Shown here one piece after another: positions 20,895 through 32,792 of a DNA stretch of 64,000 bases (positions are counted from its first letter, which is position 1; each line of letters starts with the position of its first letter). The position numbers and the translations under genes are program-made. This stretch comes from Kluyvera genomosp. 3 (GTDB lineage: Bacteria; Pseudomonadota; Gammaproteobacteria; Enterobacterales; Enterobacteriaceae): the NCBI GenBank assembly GCA_002211745.1, contig CP022114.1:248001-312000 (forward strand), in the 5' to 3' direction. Below the pieces are notes generated by a model. That model saw only the letters and a list, made by a program, of their open reading frames with translations. It ran no database searches and was not told where the DNA came from.

Positions 20895-21989
20895 ATGAAG
20901 ATGCTGAGCTGGATCGTTCTGCTGTGCGCCCTTGGCGGTCAGGTACAGGCTGCCTGTGACTGGCCGGCCTGGGAGCAGTTTAAAAAGGATTACGTGAGTG
21001 CAGAAGGGCGGGTGATCGATCCCAGTGATTCTCGCAAAATCACCACCTCAGAGGGGCAAAGCTATGGGTTGTTCTTTGCCCTCGCGGCCAACGATCGTCA
21101 GATGTTCGCCACTCTGTTTAACTGGACGCAGAACAATCTGGCGCAAGGTTCACTGCGCGATCATCTTCCGGCGTGGTTATGGGGTAAAAAGAGCGAAGAG
21201 GCATGGACGGTGCTGGACAGCAATTCCGCGTCTGACTCCGATATCTGGATTGCCTGGACGTTGCTGGAGGCCGGTCGACTGTGGAAAAACGACGACTATA
21301 CCGACACCGGCAAAGCGCTGCTGGCGAAGATTGCTGCCGATGAAGTGGTGAATGTACCGGGTCTGGGGCTAATGCTTCTGCCGGGACGCGTCGGTTTTGC
21401 CGAAGAGACGCGCTGGCGCTTTAACCCAGCTACTTCCCTCCTCAGGTGGCACAGTATTTCAGCCGCTTCGGCGCGCCGTGGACTACGCTGCGCGATACCA
21501 ACCTCAAACTGCTGCTTGATACCGCCCGAAAGGCTTTTCGCCGGACTGGGTGAGCTACGAAAAAGCGAAGGGCTGGCAGCTAAAAGAGGCGAATGTGATC
21601 GGCGGCTATGATGCGATTCGCGTCTATTTGTGGGTGGGAATGATGAACGACGCAGACCCGCAAAAAGCGCGTCTGCTTAAACGCTTTAACCCAATGGCGG
21701 CGCAGACCGCCCGGCAGGGGCTTCCCCGGAGAAAGTGGCGATCGCCACGGGGAAAGTGACCGGTGATGGCCCGGTTGGTTTTTCGGCTTCACTGCTGCCG
21801 TTCTTACAGGATCGTGATGCTCAGGCCGTTCAGCGCCAGCGTGTTACCGACCATTTTCCCGGCGCGGATGCTTATTATAGTTATGTTCTGACCCTCTTTG
21901 GTCAGGGCTGGGATCAACACCGTTTTCGCTTCAGCGCCCGCGGCGAATTACTACCTGACTGGGGCCAGGAATGCGCAAGTTCACACTAA
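20895..21989 (+). CDS. bcsZ: Endo-1,4-beta-glucanase BcsZ (three frame breaks)
   Basis: Periplasmic GH8 cellulase of the bcs operon. Signal peptide ends [23 protein letters not shown] holds the general-acid Glu and [12 protein letters not shown] closes the fold. Breaks near 21425-21430, 21532 and 21724-21727 are each repaired by one base, giving about 365 residues. Its last codons overlap the bcsC start. Confidence 0.94.
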
Positions 21990-24900
21990 GTTTACTCACC
22001 CTCTCTCTGGGCTGTCGTTGGTACAGCCGGTCTTCGCGGACACCTCGGCGGAAGAGCAGTTGCTCAACCAGGTGCGTCTTGGCGAGGCCAGCAAACGTGA
22101 AGATCTGGTGCAGCAGTCGCTGTATCGGTTAGAACTGATTAACCCCAATAACCCGAAGGTACTGGCGGCTCGCCTGCGCTACATGCTGCGCCAAGGGGAT
22201 ACCGCGGGTGCGCAGGCGCAGTTGAAAAAACTGGCGCAGGTCGCGCCCAATTCCACGGAGTACAACGCCTCGCGCGCGGAAATTGGTTTGAACACCGATG
22301 CCGGGCGTCAGTCGCTACAGCAGGCGCGTTTACTCGCCACCACCGGCCATGTGCCGGAAGCGCTGGCGGAGTATGAAAAAGCGTTTAACGGCCCGCCGCC
22401 AGATGGCGACTATGCCGTGGAGTACTGGACTGCGGTGGCGAAACTGCCCGCCCGGCACAACGAAGCGCTCAAACAACTGCAGTCGTTGAACCAGAAAAAC
22501 CCCGGCAACGTTGGCCTGCAAATGACGCTGGCGAATACGCTCCTGGCCGACAACCAGCGCGATGCGGCATTTGCGGTACTCGAACAGATGGCGAAATCGG
22601 CGGGTGGTCGCGGACCTGCAGCCGACCTCTGGTTTAAGGCCATTAAAAACCAGCCTGCCAGCCCGTCCAGCGTGCAGGCGCTACAGCGTTACCTGTTAAT
22701 TTTCACCAGCGGCGAATCGGCGGACAGCGCCCGTGCGCTGCTGGCCGAGCAGCAAAAACAGCTGGCGGATCCGGTGTTCCTTGCGAAGGCCAAAGAGGCC
22801 GAAGCGGAAGCGAACAAGCCGCAAACCTGGGAACTGTACTGGCCGCTGATCCGCAAAGGCGACGCGGCGCTGAAAGCCAATAATCTGGCGCAGGCGGAGA
22901 GCTTCTACCAGCAGGCGCGTAAGCTGGATGCCACCGACAGCTATGCGGTACAAGGCCTGGGCGACGTGGCGATAGCCCGTAAAGATGCCGCTGCGGCTGA
23001 GCGCTATTACCAACAGGCGCTGCGTCTTGACCGTGGCAACAGCGGCGCGGTGCGCGGGCTGGCCAATATCTATCGCGCCGAGTCGCCGGAAAAAGCGACC
23101 GCGTTTATTAATGGTCTCTCGGCCAGCCAGCGTCGCAGTATTGATGATATCGAACGCAGCCTGACCAACGACCGGCTTTCACAGCAGGCGGAAGCGCTGG
23201 AAAACCGCGGTGAGTGGGCGCAGGCGGCGGCGCTTCAGCGTCAGCGCCTGGCGCTGTCGCCGGACGATGTGTGGATCACCTATCGCCTTTCCCGCGACCT
23301 GGTGAGCGCGGGGCAACGCGGCGAAGCCGACCGTCTGATGCTCAACCTGGCGCATAAGAAACCGACCGACGCCGATCAGGTTTACGCCTACGGTCTGTAT
23401 CTCTCCGGTAACGGTCAGGATCAGGCGGCGCTGACGCATCTGGCCGCGCTGCCGTCGTCGCAGTGGACGGACAACATTCGCGAGCTGGATCAACGTCTGC
23501 GCAGCGACCAACTGATTGCTCAGGCAAACCGTCTGCGCGACGGTGGACAAGAGGCGCAGGCCATCGCGTTGCTGAAACAGCAACCGGAGTCTGCACGCAT
23601 TCATTCAACCCTCGCCGACTGGGCCCAGCAGCGGGGTGACAGCGCCGCAGCGTTGACCGAATACAACGCGGTGCTGGCGAAAGACCCTCATGATGAGGAT
23701 GCCCACCTGGGGTTAGCGGAGGTCTACGCGGCTGACGGCAACGCATTGGCGGCGCGCCAGCAACTGGCCGAACTGCCGGCAGAAGGTGAGCGTTCGCTCG
23801 GTACCCAGCGCCGTATTGCGTTGGTGAGTGCGCAACTGGGCGACACGGGGGCGGCCCAGAAAATGTTGACCGCGCTGGTGCCGCAGGCAAAAGCGCAGCC
23901 GCCATCAATGGAAAGCGCGATGGTGCTGCGTGACGCGGCGCGTTATCAGGCGCAGGACGGCAACCCACAGCAGGCGCTGGAAACCTACAAAGATGCCATG
24001 GTGGCGGCGCAGGTTACCCCGACGCGGCCGCAGGATAATGACACCTTTACCCGCCTGACGCGTAACGATGAAAAAGATGACTGGCTCAAGCGCGGCGTGC
24101 GCAGCGATGCGGCCGACCTGTATCGTCAGCAGGATTTGAACGTCACGCTGGAGCATGATTTCTGGGGTTCCAGCGGCACGGGCGGTTATTCGGATCTGAA
24201 AGCGCACACCACCATGTTACAGGTGGATGCGCCGCTCGCCGATGGGCGGATGTTCTTCCGATCCGATCTGGTCAATATGGATGTCGGGAGTTTCTCCACC
24301 GACAAAAATGGCTACCATAAAGAGCAGTGGGGAACCTGTGATTTAGCCCGTTGTAATGGCTCTGCGAATCAGAGCGATAGCGGTGCCAGCGTGGCCGTGG
24401 GCTGGAAAAATGATACCTGGAACGCCGATATCGGTACCACGCCGATTGGTTTTAATGTCGTCGATGTGGTCGGTAGCCTGAGCTACAGCAACGATCTCGG
24501 CCCGCTGGGTTACACGCTCAACGCGCATCGTCGGCCGATTTCCAGCTCGCTGCTGGCCTTCGGCGGACAGAAAGACAATAGCAGCGGCGCACATCCCGGT
24601 ACGACCTGGGGTGGCGTGCGCGCTAACGGCGGTGGTCTGAGCCTGAGTTACGATAAAGGTGAGGCCAACGGCGTATGGGCCTCGCTGAGCGGCGATCAGT
24701 TGACCGGCAAAAACGTCGCCGACAACTGGCGCGTGCGCTGGATGACCGGCTACTACTACAAGGTCATCAACGAGAACAACCGCCGGGTGACCGTCGGGCT
24801 GAACAACATGATCTGGCACTACCAAAAGGATTTGAGCGGCTATACGTTAGGTCAGGGCGGCTATTACAGCCCGCAGGAGTACGTTTCCTTCGCCGTGCCG

Positions 24901-25266
24901 GTGAACTGGCGTCAACGTACGGAAAACTGGTCGTGGGAACTGGGTGGATCGGTCTCCTGGTCGCATTCACGTACGAAAACCGAGCCACGCTATCCGCTGA
25001 TGAATCTGATTCCGTCGCAATGGAAGCAGGACGCGAGCGATGATACCAACGGCGGCGGCAGTAGCCAGGGCTTCGGCTACACGGCGCGGGCCCTCGTCGA
25101 ACGTCGGGTCACGTCCAACTGGTTTATCGGCGCGGGTGTGGATATTCAGCAGGCCAAAGATTACACCCCAAGCCATGCGCTGTTGTACGTGCGTTACTCC
25201 GCCGCCGGGTGGCAGGGTGACCTCGACATGCCGCCGCAGCCGCTGGTGCCGTACGCTGACTGGTAA
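21971..25266 (+). CDS. bcsC: Cellulose export outer-membrane protein BcsC (one frame break, shortened TPR region)
   Basis: Starts [14 protein letters not shown] at 21971 inside the bcsZ end. The frame breaks after 13 codons at GGG 22009-22011; adding G restores the rest of the signal peptide ([10 protein letters not shown]). A long series of TPR helices spans the periplasm, and the last 350 or so residues (from about [18 protein letters not shown]) form the outer-membrane barrel ending PYADW. Repaired length is 1098, about 60 residues shorter than my recall of E. coli BcsC; the gap lies after [17 protein letters not shown]. Confidence 0.95.
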
Positions 25267-25298
25267 CCTCATCTATCCTGATATAGGTATTCGTCTTA

Positions 25299-25330
25299 TA
25301 TAACCCGGCTTGACGCCGGGTTATAATTAT
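25299..25330 (+). terminator. bcs operon terminator
   Basis: Perfect 11-bp stem TATAACCCGGC / GCCGGGTTATA with a TTGAC loop, 33 bp after bcsC; the following tract is only weakly T-rich. Confidence 0.75.
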
Positions 25331-25414
25331 CGCGCCAGAGTCCGTTTTGACTTTGCCGCCAGCCTCGTTATTCTCAATGCCTGAGCAATACGTTCGTACC
25401 TGTGGAGAGCTCTT

Positions 25415-27423
25415 TTGCGCGTCAGCCGTTCACTTACTATAAAACAAATGGCTATGGTTGCTGTTGTTACCATGTTGTTTTTGTTCATCTTTTGCTTTAT
25501 TTTGCTGTTCCATTTTGTGCAGCAGGATCGCTATAACACGGCTACGCAATTAGAGAGTATCGCGCGCTCGGTGCGCCAACCCCTTTCCGCCGCCATCCTT
25601 AAGGCCGATATCCCGGAAGCAGAGTCCATTCTTGGACGTATTCAGCCGTCAGGTATTGTTAGCCGGGCGGACGTGGTATTGCCAAACCAGTTTCAGGCGC
25701 TGCGCATGAGCTTTATCCCGGAACGCCCCGTTCCGGTGAGCATTACCCGTATTTTCGAACTGCCGGTGCAGATATCGCTGCCGCTCTATTCGCTTGAACG
25801 GCCGGCAAATCCGCAGCCGTTGGCCTATCTGGTGCTACAGGCCGACTCCTGGCGTATGTATAAGTTTGTGATGAGCGCGCTGGCAACGATAGTGACCGCT
25901 TACTTTCTTCTGGTATTGATTCTGACCGTTGCCCTGACCTGGTGTATTAACCGGCTTATCGTCAGGCCGCTGCGCAGTATCGCCTATGAGATTCACGACT
26001 TACCGGGGCGGACCGCATCGGGCATCAGCTGACGCTGCCGCGCCTGCACCATGATGATGAAATTGGCACGTTGGTCCGCAGCTATAACCGTAACCAGCAG
26101 GCCCTGTTACGCCAGTACGACGAACTGAGCAGCCAATCGACCCGATTCCCGGTTTCTGACCTGCCGAACAAAGCGTTCTTGCTGGGGCTACTGGAGCAAA
26201 GTCTGGCGCGCAAAACGCCGGTGGCGCTGCTGGCGATTGCCTGCGAAACCCTGCAGGACACCGCAGGCGTACTGAAAGAGGCGCAGCGCGAAATGCTGCT
26301 GCTGACGCTCGCCGAGAAGATTAAACAGGTGATCTCGCCGCGTATGGTGCTGGCGCAGGTCAGCGGCTATGACTTCGCTATTCTGGCTTACGGCGTTAAA
26401 GAGCCGTGGCACGCCATTACATTAAGTCAGCAAGTACTTACTATCATGAATGAGCGTTTACCGTTGCAGGGGATTCAGCTCCGCCCGAGCGCCAGCATTG
26501 GTATCGCCATGTCCAACGATGGTCTGACGGCGGAGCAGCTCTACCGACGTTCACTCTCCGCCGCCTTTACCGCGCGCCGTAAGGGCAAAAACCAGATCGA
26601 GTTCTTTGACCCTGAACAGATGATCAAGGCGCAGAAACGGCTGACTGAAGAGAGCGATATCCTGACGGCGCTCGATACGCAACAGTTTTCTATCTGGCTT
26701 CAGCCGCAGGTGGATACCGCCACCGGCAAGGTGTGTAGCGCCGAGGTGCTGCTGCGCCAGCGTCAGCCGGACGGTAGCTGGGCGTTACCCAACGATTTGA
26801 TCGACAGTATTGAGTCCTGTGGCCTGATGGTCACCGTCGGCCATTGGGTGCTGGAAGAGGCCTGCCGCCAGCTGGCGGTGTGGCAATCGCGCGGCATTAT
26901 GCTGCCGCTGTCGGTTAATATCTCCGCGTTGCAGCTGCTACACCACGATATGGTCTCCGACATGCTGGCGTTGCTTAACCGCTACCGCATCGCGCCCGGC
27001 ACGCTGGTGCTGGAAGTGACCGAAAGCCGCCGTATCGACGACCCGAAAGCCGCGGTGGCGATCCTGCGTCCGTTGCGTAACGCCGGGGTAAGGATTGCGC
27101 TGGATGACTTCGGCATGGGCTACGCCGGGCTGCGCCAGTTGCAACATATGAAGTCGGTACCGGTCGACATCCTGAAGATTGATAAAATCTTTATCGACAC
27201 GCTGCCGGAAGACGCCAGTATGGTATCGGCCATCATCCAGCTGGGGCGTAGCCTCAATCTGAAGATGGTGGCTGAAGGCGTTGAAAATGAAGAACAATAT
27301 GCCTGGCTGCGTGCGGCGAGTGTGGATGTGTTGCAGGGCTTTCTGTTCGCTCGTGCGGTACCGCCGGAGGTGTTCGAGCAGGATTATCTCGGCCAGGAGA
27401 AATCGCTGCTACCGAGTCACTGA
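25415..27423 (+). CDS. pdeK: c-di-GMP phosphodiesterase PdeK (YhjK), one frame break
   Basis: Inner-membrane protein: helix, periplasmic loop with [11 protein letters not shown], second helix, HAMP-like linker, degenerate GGDEF (VSGYDFAIL) and EAL domain with [20 protein letters not shown] and KIDKIFI. The EAL residues for metal and catalysis look present, so it should cut c-di-GMP, next to the cellulose genes. TTG at 25415 is the start ([13 protein letters not shown] matches the family). The frame breaks at GGGG 26005-26008, inside the HAMP linker; one G repairs it to about 669 residues. Confidence 0.93.
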
Positions 27424-27565
27424 ACATAGCAATTGTGCGTGTCAGCTCAAAGATTTAACAATTAAATATCAAATCAACGTACAAATATTTCGATTATGTT
27501 TCTCGGATGTTATTTTGTGCTCACAGGTGAAAATAAACCCTACTTTTCCTGTGGCTATAGCTTAA

Positions 27566-28861
<1,296 letters not shown>

Positions 28862-28874
28862 TCCTCCCACTTAC

Positions 28875-28902
28875 GCCCGTACTCCCTTGCTGGAGTGCGG
28901 GC
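28875..28902 (+). terminator. Hairpin after dctA
   Basis: GCCCGTACTCC and GGAGTGCGGGC pair over 11 bp (one G-T) around CTTGCT, 14 bp after the dctA stop. It lacks a T-run, so it may be a weak terminator or an mRNA stabiliser. Confidence 0.5.
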
Positions 28903-29089
28903 TCCTGCGCATAATTAGGCGGCGTCATGAATGGGCTGTGCTAGCCTATGGCTGTCGTGCATTTTATTTTTCTGAGCCATGTGACGTTTTTGCGATCGTG
29001 TGGTCTAACTGACGTATTTACTTCATTATTTTAGGCAATCGCTCTATGGCGGTTGTCTTTGTAACCAGGAACGTTCATCAGGGGTTCAC

Positions 29090-30578
29090 ATGCAGGGCAC
29101 AACAATTCGACTTTTAGCCGGTGGTTTGCTGATGATGGCAGCGGCCAGCTATGTGCAGGCAGAAGCGCTCCAGCCGGACCCGGCCTGGCAACAAGGTACG
29201 TTGTCTAATGGCTTCCAGTGGCAGGTGCTTGCCACACCGCAGCGCCCGAGTGACCGTGTAGAAATCCGGCTCTCTATTGATATTGGTTCGCTGAATGAAA
29301 GCGCTCAGCAAACCGGCTTTAGCCACCTTATTCCTCGTATTGCACTGACCCAAAGCGGCAGTCTGCCAACCATGCAGGCGCGCTCGATGTGGCAGCAGGG
29401 TATTGACCCAAAACGCCCGCAGCCTCCTGCGGTCGTCTCGTATGATTACACCCGTTTTAACCTGAGCCTGCCAAACAACCGCAGCGATCTGCAAAAAGAG
29501 GCGCTGAACTGGCTGGCCAGCTCGTTGGGCAAACCGAACATCACCCAGGACAGCGTCAATTACGCGCTGAGCGTGCAGGATATGGTCGCGACCTGGCCGC
29601 AGGATACCAAAGAAGGCTGGTGGCGCTATCGCCTGAAGGGGTCGACGATGCTGGGTCACGACCCGGCTGAACCGCTGAAAATGCCGGTGGATGCGAAGCA
29701 GGTCGCCGAGTTCTATCAGAAATGGTACACCCGGACGCCATGACGCTGATTGTGGTCGGCAACGTCGACAGTCGCGCAACAATTGAACAGATTAGCAAAG
29801 CCTTTGGCGAGCTGAAGGGCAAACGTGAAACGCCGGCAGCGCTGCCGACGCTGTCGCCGCTGCGTCCGGAAGCGGTGAGCATTATGACCAACGCGGTCCG
29901 CCAGGATCGTTTATCCATCATGTGGGACGCGCCGTGGACGCCAATCCGTGAATCGGCTGCGCTCCTGCGCTACTGGCGCGCCGATCTCTCCCGTGAGGCG
30001 CTGTTCTGGCATGTTCAGCAGAAGCTGAGCCGTACCAACACCAAGGATATCGGGCTGGGCTTCGACTGCCGCGTGTTGTACCTGCGCGCGCAGTGCGGCA
30101 TCAATCTGGACTCACCGGGTGAAAAGCTGGAAAACAACCTGGGCTGGTGGCGCGTGAGTTGGCTAACGTTCGTGATAATGGCCTGCCACAGGATGAGTTT
30201 GATGCGCTGGTGGCGCAGAAAAAGCTGGAACTGCAAAAGCTGTTTGCGACCTACGCGCGCATGGATACCGACGTGCTGATTAGCCAGCGTATGCGTTCGC
30301 TGCAAAATCAGGTGGTGGATATCGCGCCGGAGCAGTACCAGAAGCTGCGCCAGAGTTTCCTCGACTCGCTGACGGTGGAGATGCTGAATCAGGATCTGCG
30401 TCAGCAGCTTTCGCAGGATATGGCGCTGATTTTACAGCAGCCAACCGGCGAGCCTGAGTTCAATATGAAGGATCTCCAGGATACCTGGGGCAAGATCATG
30501 CTGGCGGAGAAGCCGGAGTCGGCGGCGGCAGTGGATGAAAGTCATCAGGATGTGACGGATATTCCACCGGCGCAGTAA
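29090..30578 (+). CDS. yhjJ: M16-family peptidase-like protein YhjJ (two frame breaks)
   Basis: About 496 residues when repaired. A signal peptide (residues 1-24, VQAEA) implies a periplasmic location. The M16 fold is recognisable, but the HxxEH zinc site is replaced by HLIPR in TGFSHLIPRIAL, so it is unlikely to be an active metalloprotease. Breaks at CCC 29730-29732 and GGG 30141-30143; one base each restores WYTPDAMTLIVVGN and NNLGLVARELAN. Its role is not established. Confidence 0.9.
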
Positions 30579-30593
30579 TTTGTCCGGTGCATG

Positions 30594-30718
30594 CCCTCAC
30601 CCTAACCCTCTCCCTAACGGGAGAGGGGACCGATCGTGCAAATGCTGACGTCCGATTTTCTCCCACGCACATTCTGCTTTTCTCCCTCGCCCCTCTGGGG
30701 AGAGGGCCGGGTGAGGGG
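30594..30718. repeat. Palindromic intergenic repeat, copy 1 (CCCTCACCC ... GGGTGAGGG)
   Basis: Terminal inverted repeats CCCTCACCCTAACCCTCTCC and the matching GGAGAGGGCCGGGTGAGGGG enclose a second inner pair of CCCTC/GAGAGGGG motifs. A second copy lies at 51935-52035. Found only between genes, it resembles a non-autonomous MITE-like element common in Klebsiella/Enterobacter genomes. Confidence 0.75.
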
Positions 30719-30744
30719 AAATCTCTTCTCCCAGCCTCCAGACG

Positions 30745-30777
30745 AAAAAAACCTCTCCCAACCGGAAGAGGTTTTTT
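30745..30777. terminator. Bidirectional terminator between yhjJ and kdgK
   Basis: AAAAACCTCT and AGAGGTTTTTT pair across a short loop, with an A-run on one side and a T-run on the other. It can serve both convergent genes. Confidence 0.85.
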
Positions 30778-30790
30778 CATACCCGAAACC

Positions 30791-31719
30791 TTACGCAGGC
30801 ATCGCGTCGCGCGGAATAATCGCCCCACGATGCTGAATCACGGTGCTCGCCGTCAGGTGGCCGCGTTTTGCCGCCGCCGCCGCATCGCCGCCGGTCAGGC
30901 GCACGGACAGGTAGCCTGCGCTGAACGAGTCACCTGCCGCCGTGGTATCTACCACTTTCTCTTTCGGCAGTTTAACCGCCGGCACGTCTACCAGCGCTTC
31001 ACCGGCGATGGCTACCAGGCAGGAGTCTGCGCCACGTTTCACCACCACTTCGTTCACGCCAGCGGCCTGAGTACGGGCAATGACTTCTTCAACCGGCTTC
31101 TCGCCCACAGCGCGTCTTCGTCGTCGAGCGTGAGGAAGGCGATATCGGTGCATTGCAGCATCTGCTGGTAAACCTGCTGCGTCTCTTCTTTGCTTGCCCA
31201 CAGGCGCGGACGATAGTTGTTGTCAAAGATGACCTTACCGCCGTTCGCGCGACACTGCTTCAGCAGCGCCAGCAGTTTTTCGCGGCTGGCCGGGCTTAAA
31301 ATCGCCAGGCTGATGCCGCTCAGGTAGAGATAGTCAAAGCTCGCCAGCTGTTCGCAGATGGCGGCAGACTGCTCGCTCTCCAGCCAGAATTTAGCGGCAG
31401 CTTCGTTACGCCAGTAGTAGAAGGTACGCTCGCCGGTATCATCGGTTTCGATGTAGTACAGGCCCGGCATGCGGTCGCTCATGCGTTGAATCAGGTCAGT
31501 TTTGACGTTCTCTGCCTGCCAGGCGTCCATCATCTGCTGGCTGAATGTGTCGGTACCCAGCGCGGTCACGTAGTTGACGCTGAGTTCTGCAGGGGAGACC
31601 TGACGCGCGATATAGACGGACGTATTTAAGGTGTCGCCGCCAAAGCCGCGGTTAACTTGTGCGCCCTTCTCGGACAGTTCAATCATGCATTCGCCAATCA
31701 CGGCAATTTTTTTGGACAT
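30791..31719 (-). CDS. kdgK: 2-keto-3-deoxygluconate kinase KdgK (one frame break)
   Basis: PfkB-family sugar kinase that phosphorylates KDG to KDPG for the Entner-Doudoroff route in pectin and glucuronate breakdown. N-terminal FGGDTLNTSVY and the C-terminal DTTAAGDSFSAG anion hole with catalytic Asp are intact. One base is missing at CCC 31104-31106 (plus strand); repair gives LWGEKPVEEV and 309 residues, the E. coli length. ATG 31719 matches the family start. Confidence 0.96.
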
Positions 31720-31783
31720 AGTCATCAACCTGATTCGGTAAATTTTTCGTAGTGTGCGCTGTGGCTATTCGATGGTCAACTAT

Positions 31784-31802
31784 ATTAAAACAACGTTCCA
31801 TT
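31784..31802. promoter_or_regulatory. KdgR operator upstream of kdgK
   Basis: The 19-mer ATTAAAACAACGTTCCATT fits the known KdgR consensus AATRAAAYRNYRTTTYATT at 17 of 19 positions, 65 bp before the kdgK start. KdgR represses hexuronate catabolism genes in enterics. Assignment is by motif only. Confidence 0.65.
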
Positions 31803-31875
31803 ATTTTTTTTGAGCTAGCGCGTGTTACGACGTATTTGTCAGTAATACGGAAAAATAAAATGCCCACGATGGACA

Positions 31876-31902
31876 TAAAGTTCTCAATGGCGACGCCGAT
31901 AA
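31876..31902 (+). promoter_or_regulatory. FliA (sigma-28) promoter of pdeH
   Basis: Exact consensus TAAA-N15-GCCGATAA located 44 bp before the pdeH start. In E. coli pdeH (yhjH) is a class 3 flagellar gene under FliA, so this control appears conserved and implies the organism makes flagella. Confidence 0.9.
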
Positions 31903-31946
31903 CCTAAACACCAGACCCTCAGACCCTCTATTCACAGGAAGCTTAA

Positions 31947-32716
31947 ATGACGTTAAAGCAGGTGAGCCAGCGGGCGAGAGTTCCTGATACGGAGCCAGAA
32001 AGCCTACAGCAGCTGCGTTATTGGCAAGAGTGTGAGCGTGTCTATACCTACCAGCCTATCTACACCACGCAAGGCCGCTTGATGGCGATCGAAGTGCTAA
32101 CGATAGTGACCCATCCCTCTCAACCGCAAAAACGTATTGCCCGGATCGTTACTTCGCCGCAGTCTCTATCGGTCAGCGGATCCACGTCATCAAAGAACAG
32201 GTGGCGATGCTGGCAAAAAAGAAATCATTTTTTGAACAGAATAAGGTGCTGGCGTCGGTTAACGTCGATGCGCCTACGCTGCTGGAAATGCGCCAGGACC
32301 GGATACTGAGAACGATGATTGAAACGCTGCCGTGGCTGCGCTTCGAGCTGGTAGAACATATGCCGCTGCCGCAGGACTCTTCGGTGGCCTCGCTGTGTGA
32401 ATTCGGCCCGCTGTGGCTGGATGATTTTGGCACCGGCATGGCCAACTTCTCGGCGCTGAACGAAGTGCGCTACGACTACATCAAGGTGGCGCGCGATCTG
32501 TTCATCATGCTGCGCAAAACCCCGGAAGGCCGCAAGCTGTTCATCCTGCTTCTGGAGCTGATGAACCGCTACTGTGAAGGGGTGATCGTGGAAGGCGTGG
32601 AGACGCTGGAAGAGTGGCGTGAAGTGCAGCAGTCGCCAGCACATGCGGCGCAGGGCTATTTTCTTTCTCGTCCAATACCCTTTGCTCATCTTGAAGAGGT
32701 GTTTTTGTCCCTTTGA
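31947..32716 (+). CDS. pdeH: c-di-GMP phosphodiesterase PdeH (YhjH), one frame break
   Basis: A 256-residue stand-alone EAL domain, cytoplasmic. Key motifs: EVL in MAIEVLT, NVDAPTL, WLDDFGTGMANF, YDYIKVARDLF, and VEGVETLEEW. In E. coli it is the main enzyme keeping c-di-GMP low in motile cells so that YcgR does not brake the flagella. One C is missing from CCC 32140-32142; repair gives RIAPDRYFAA. Confidence 0.95.
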
Positions 32717-32792
32717 ATCAGGCTGTTTCCGGTAATTCCATCTGTCTGGTCTATCTTTAGGACAGGCAAGGGAAGAAGCGAGGAAGCAGAAT

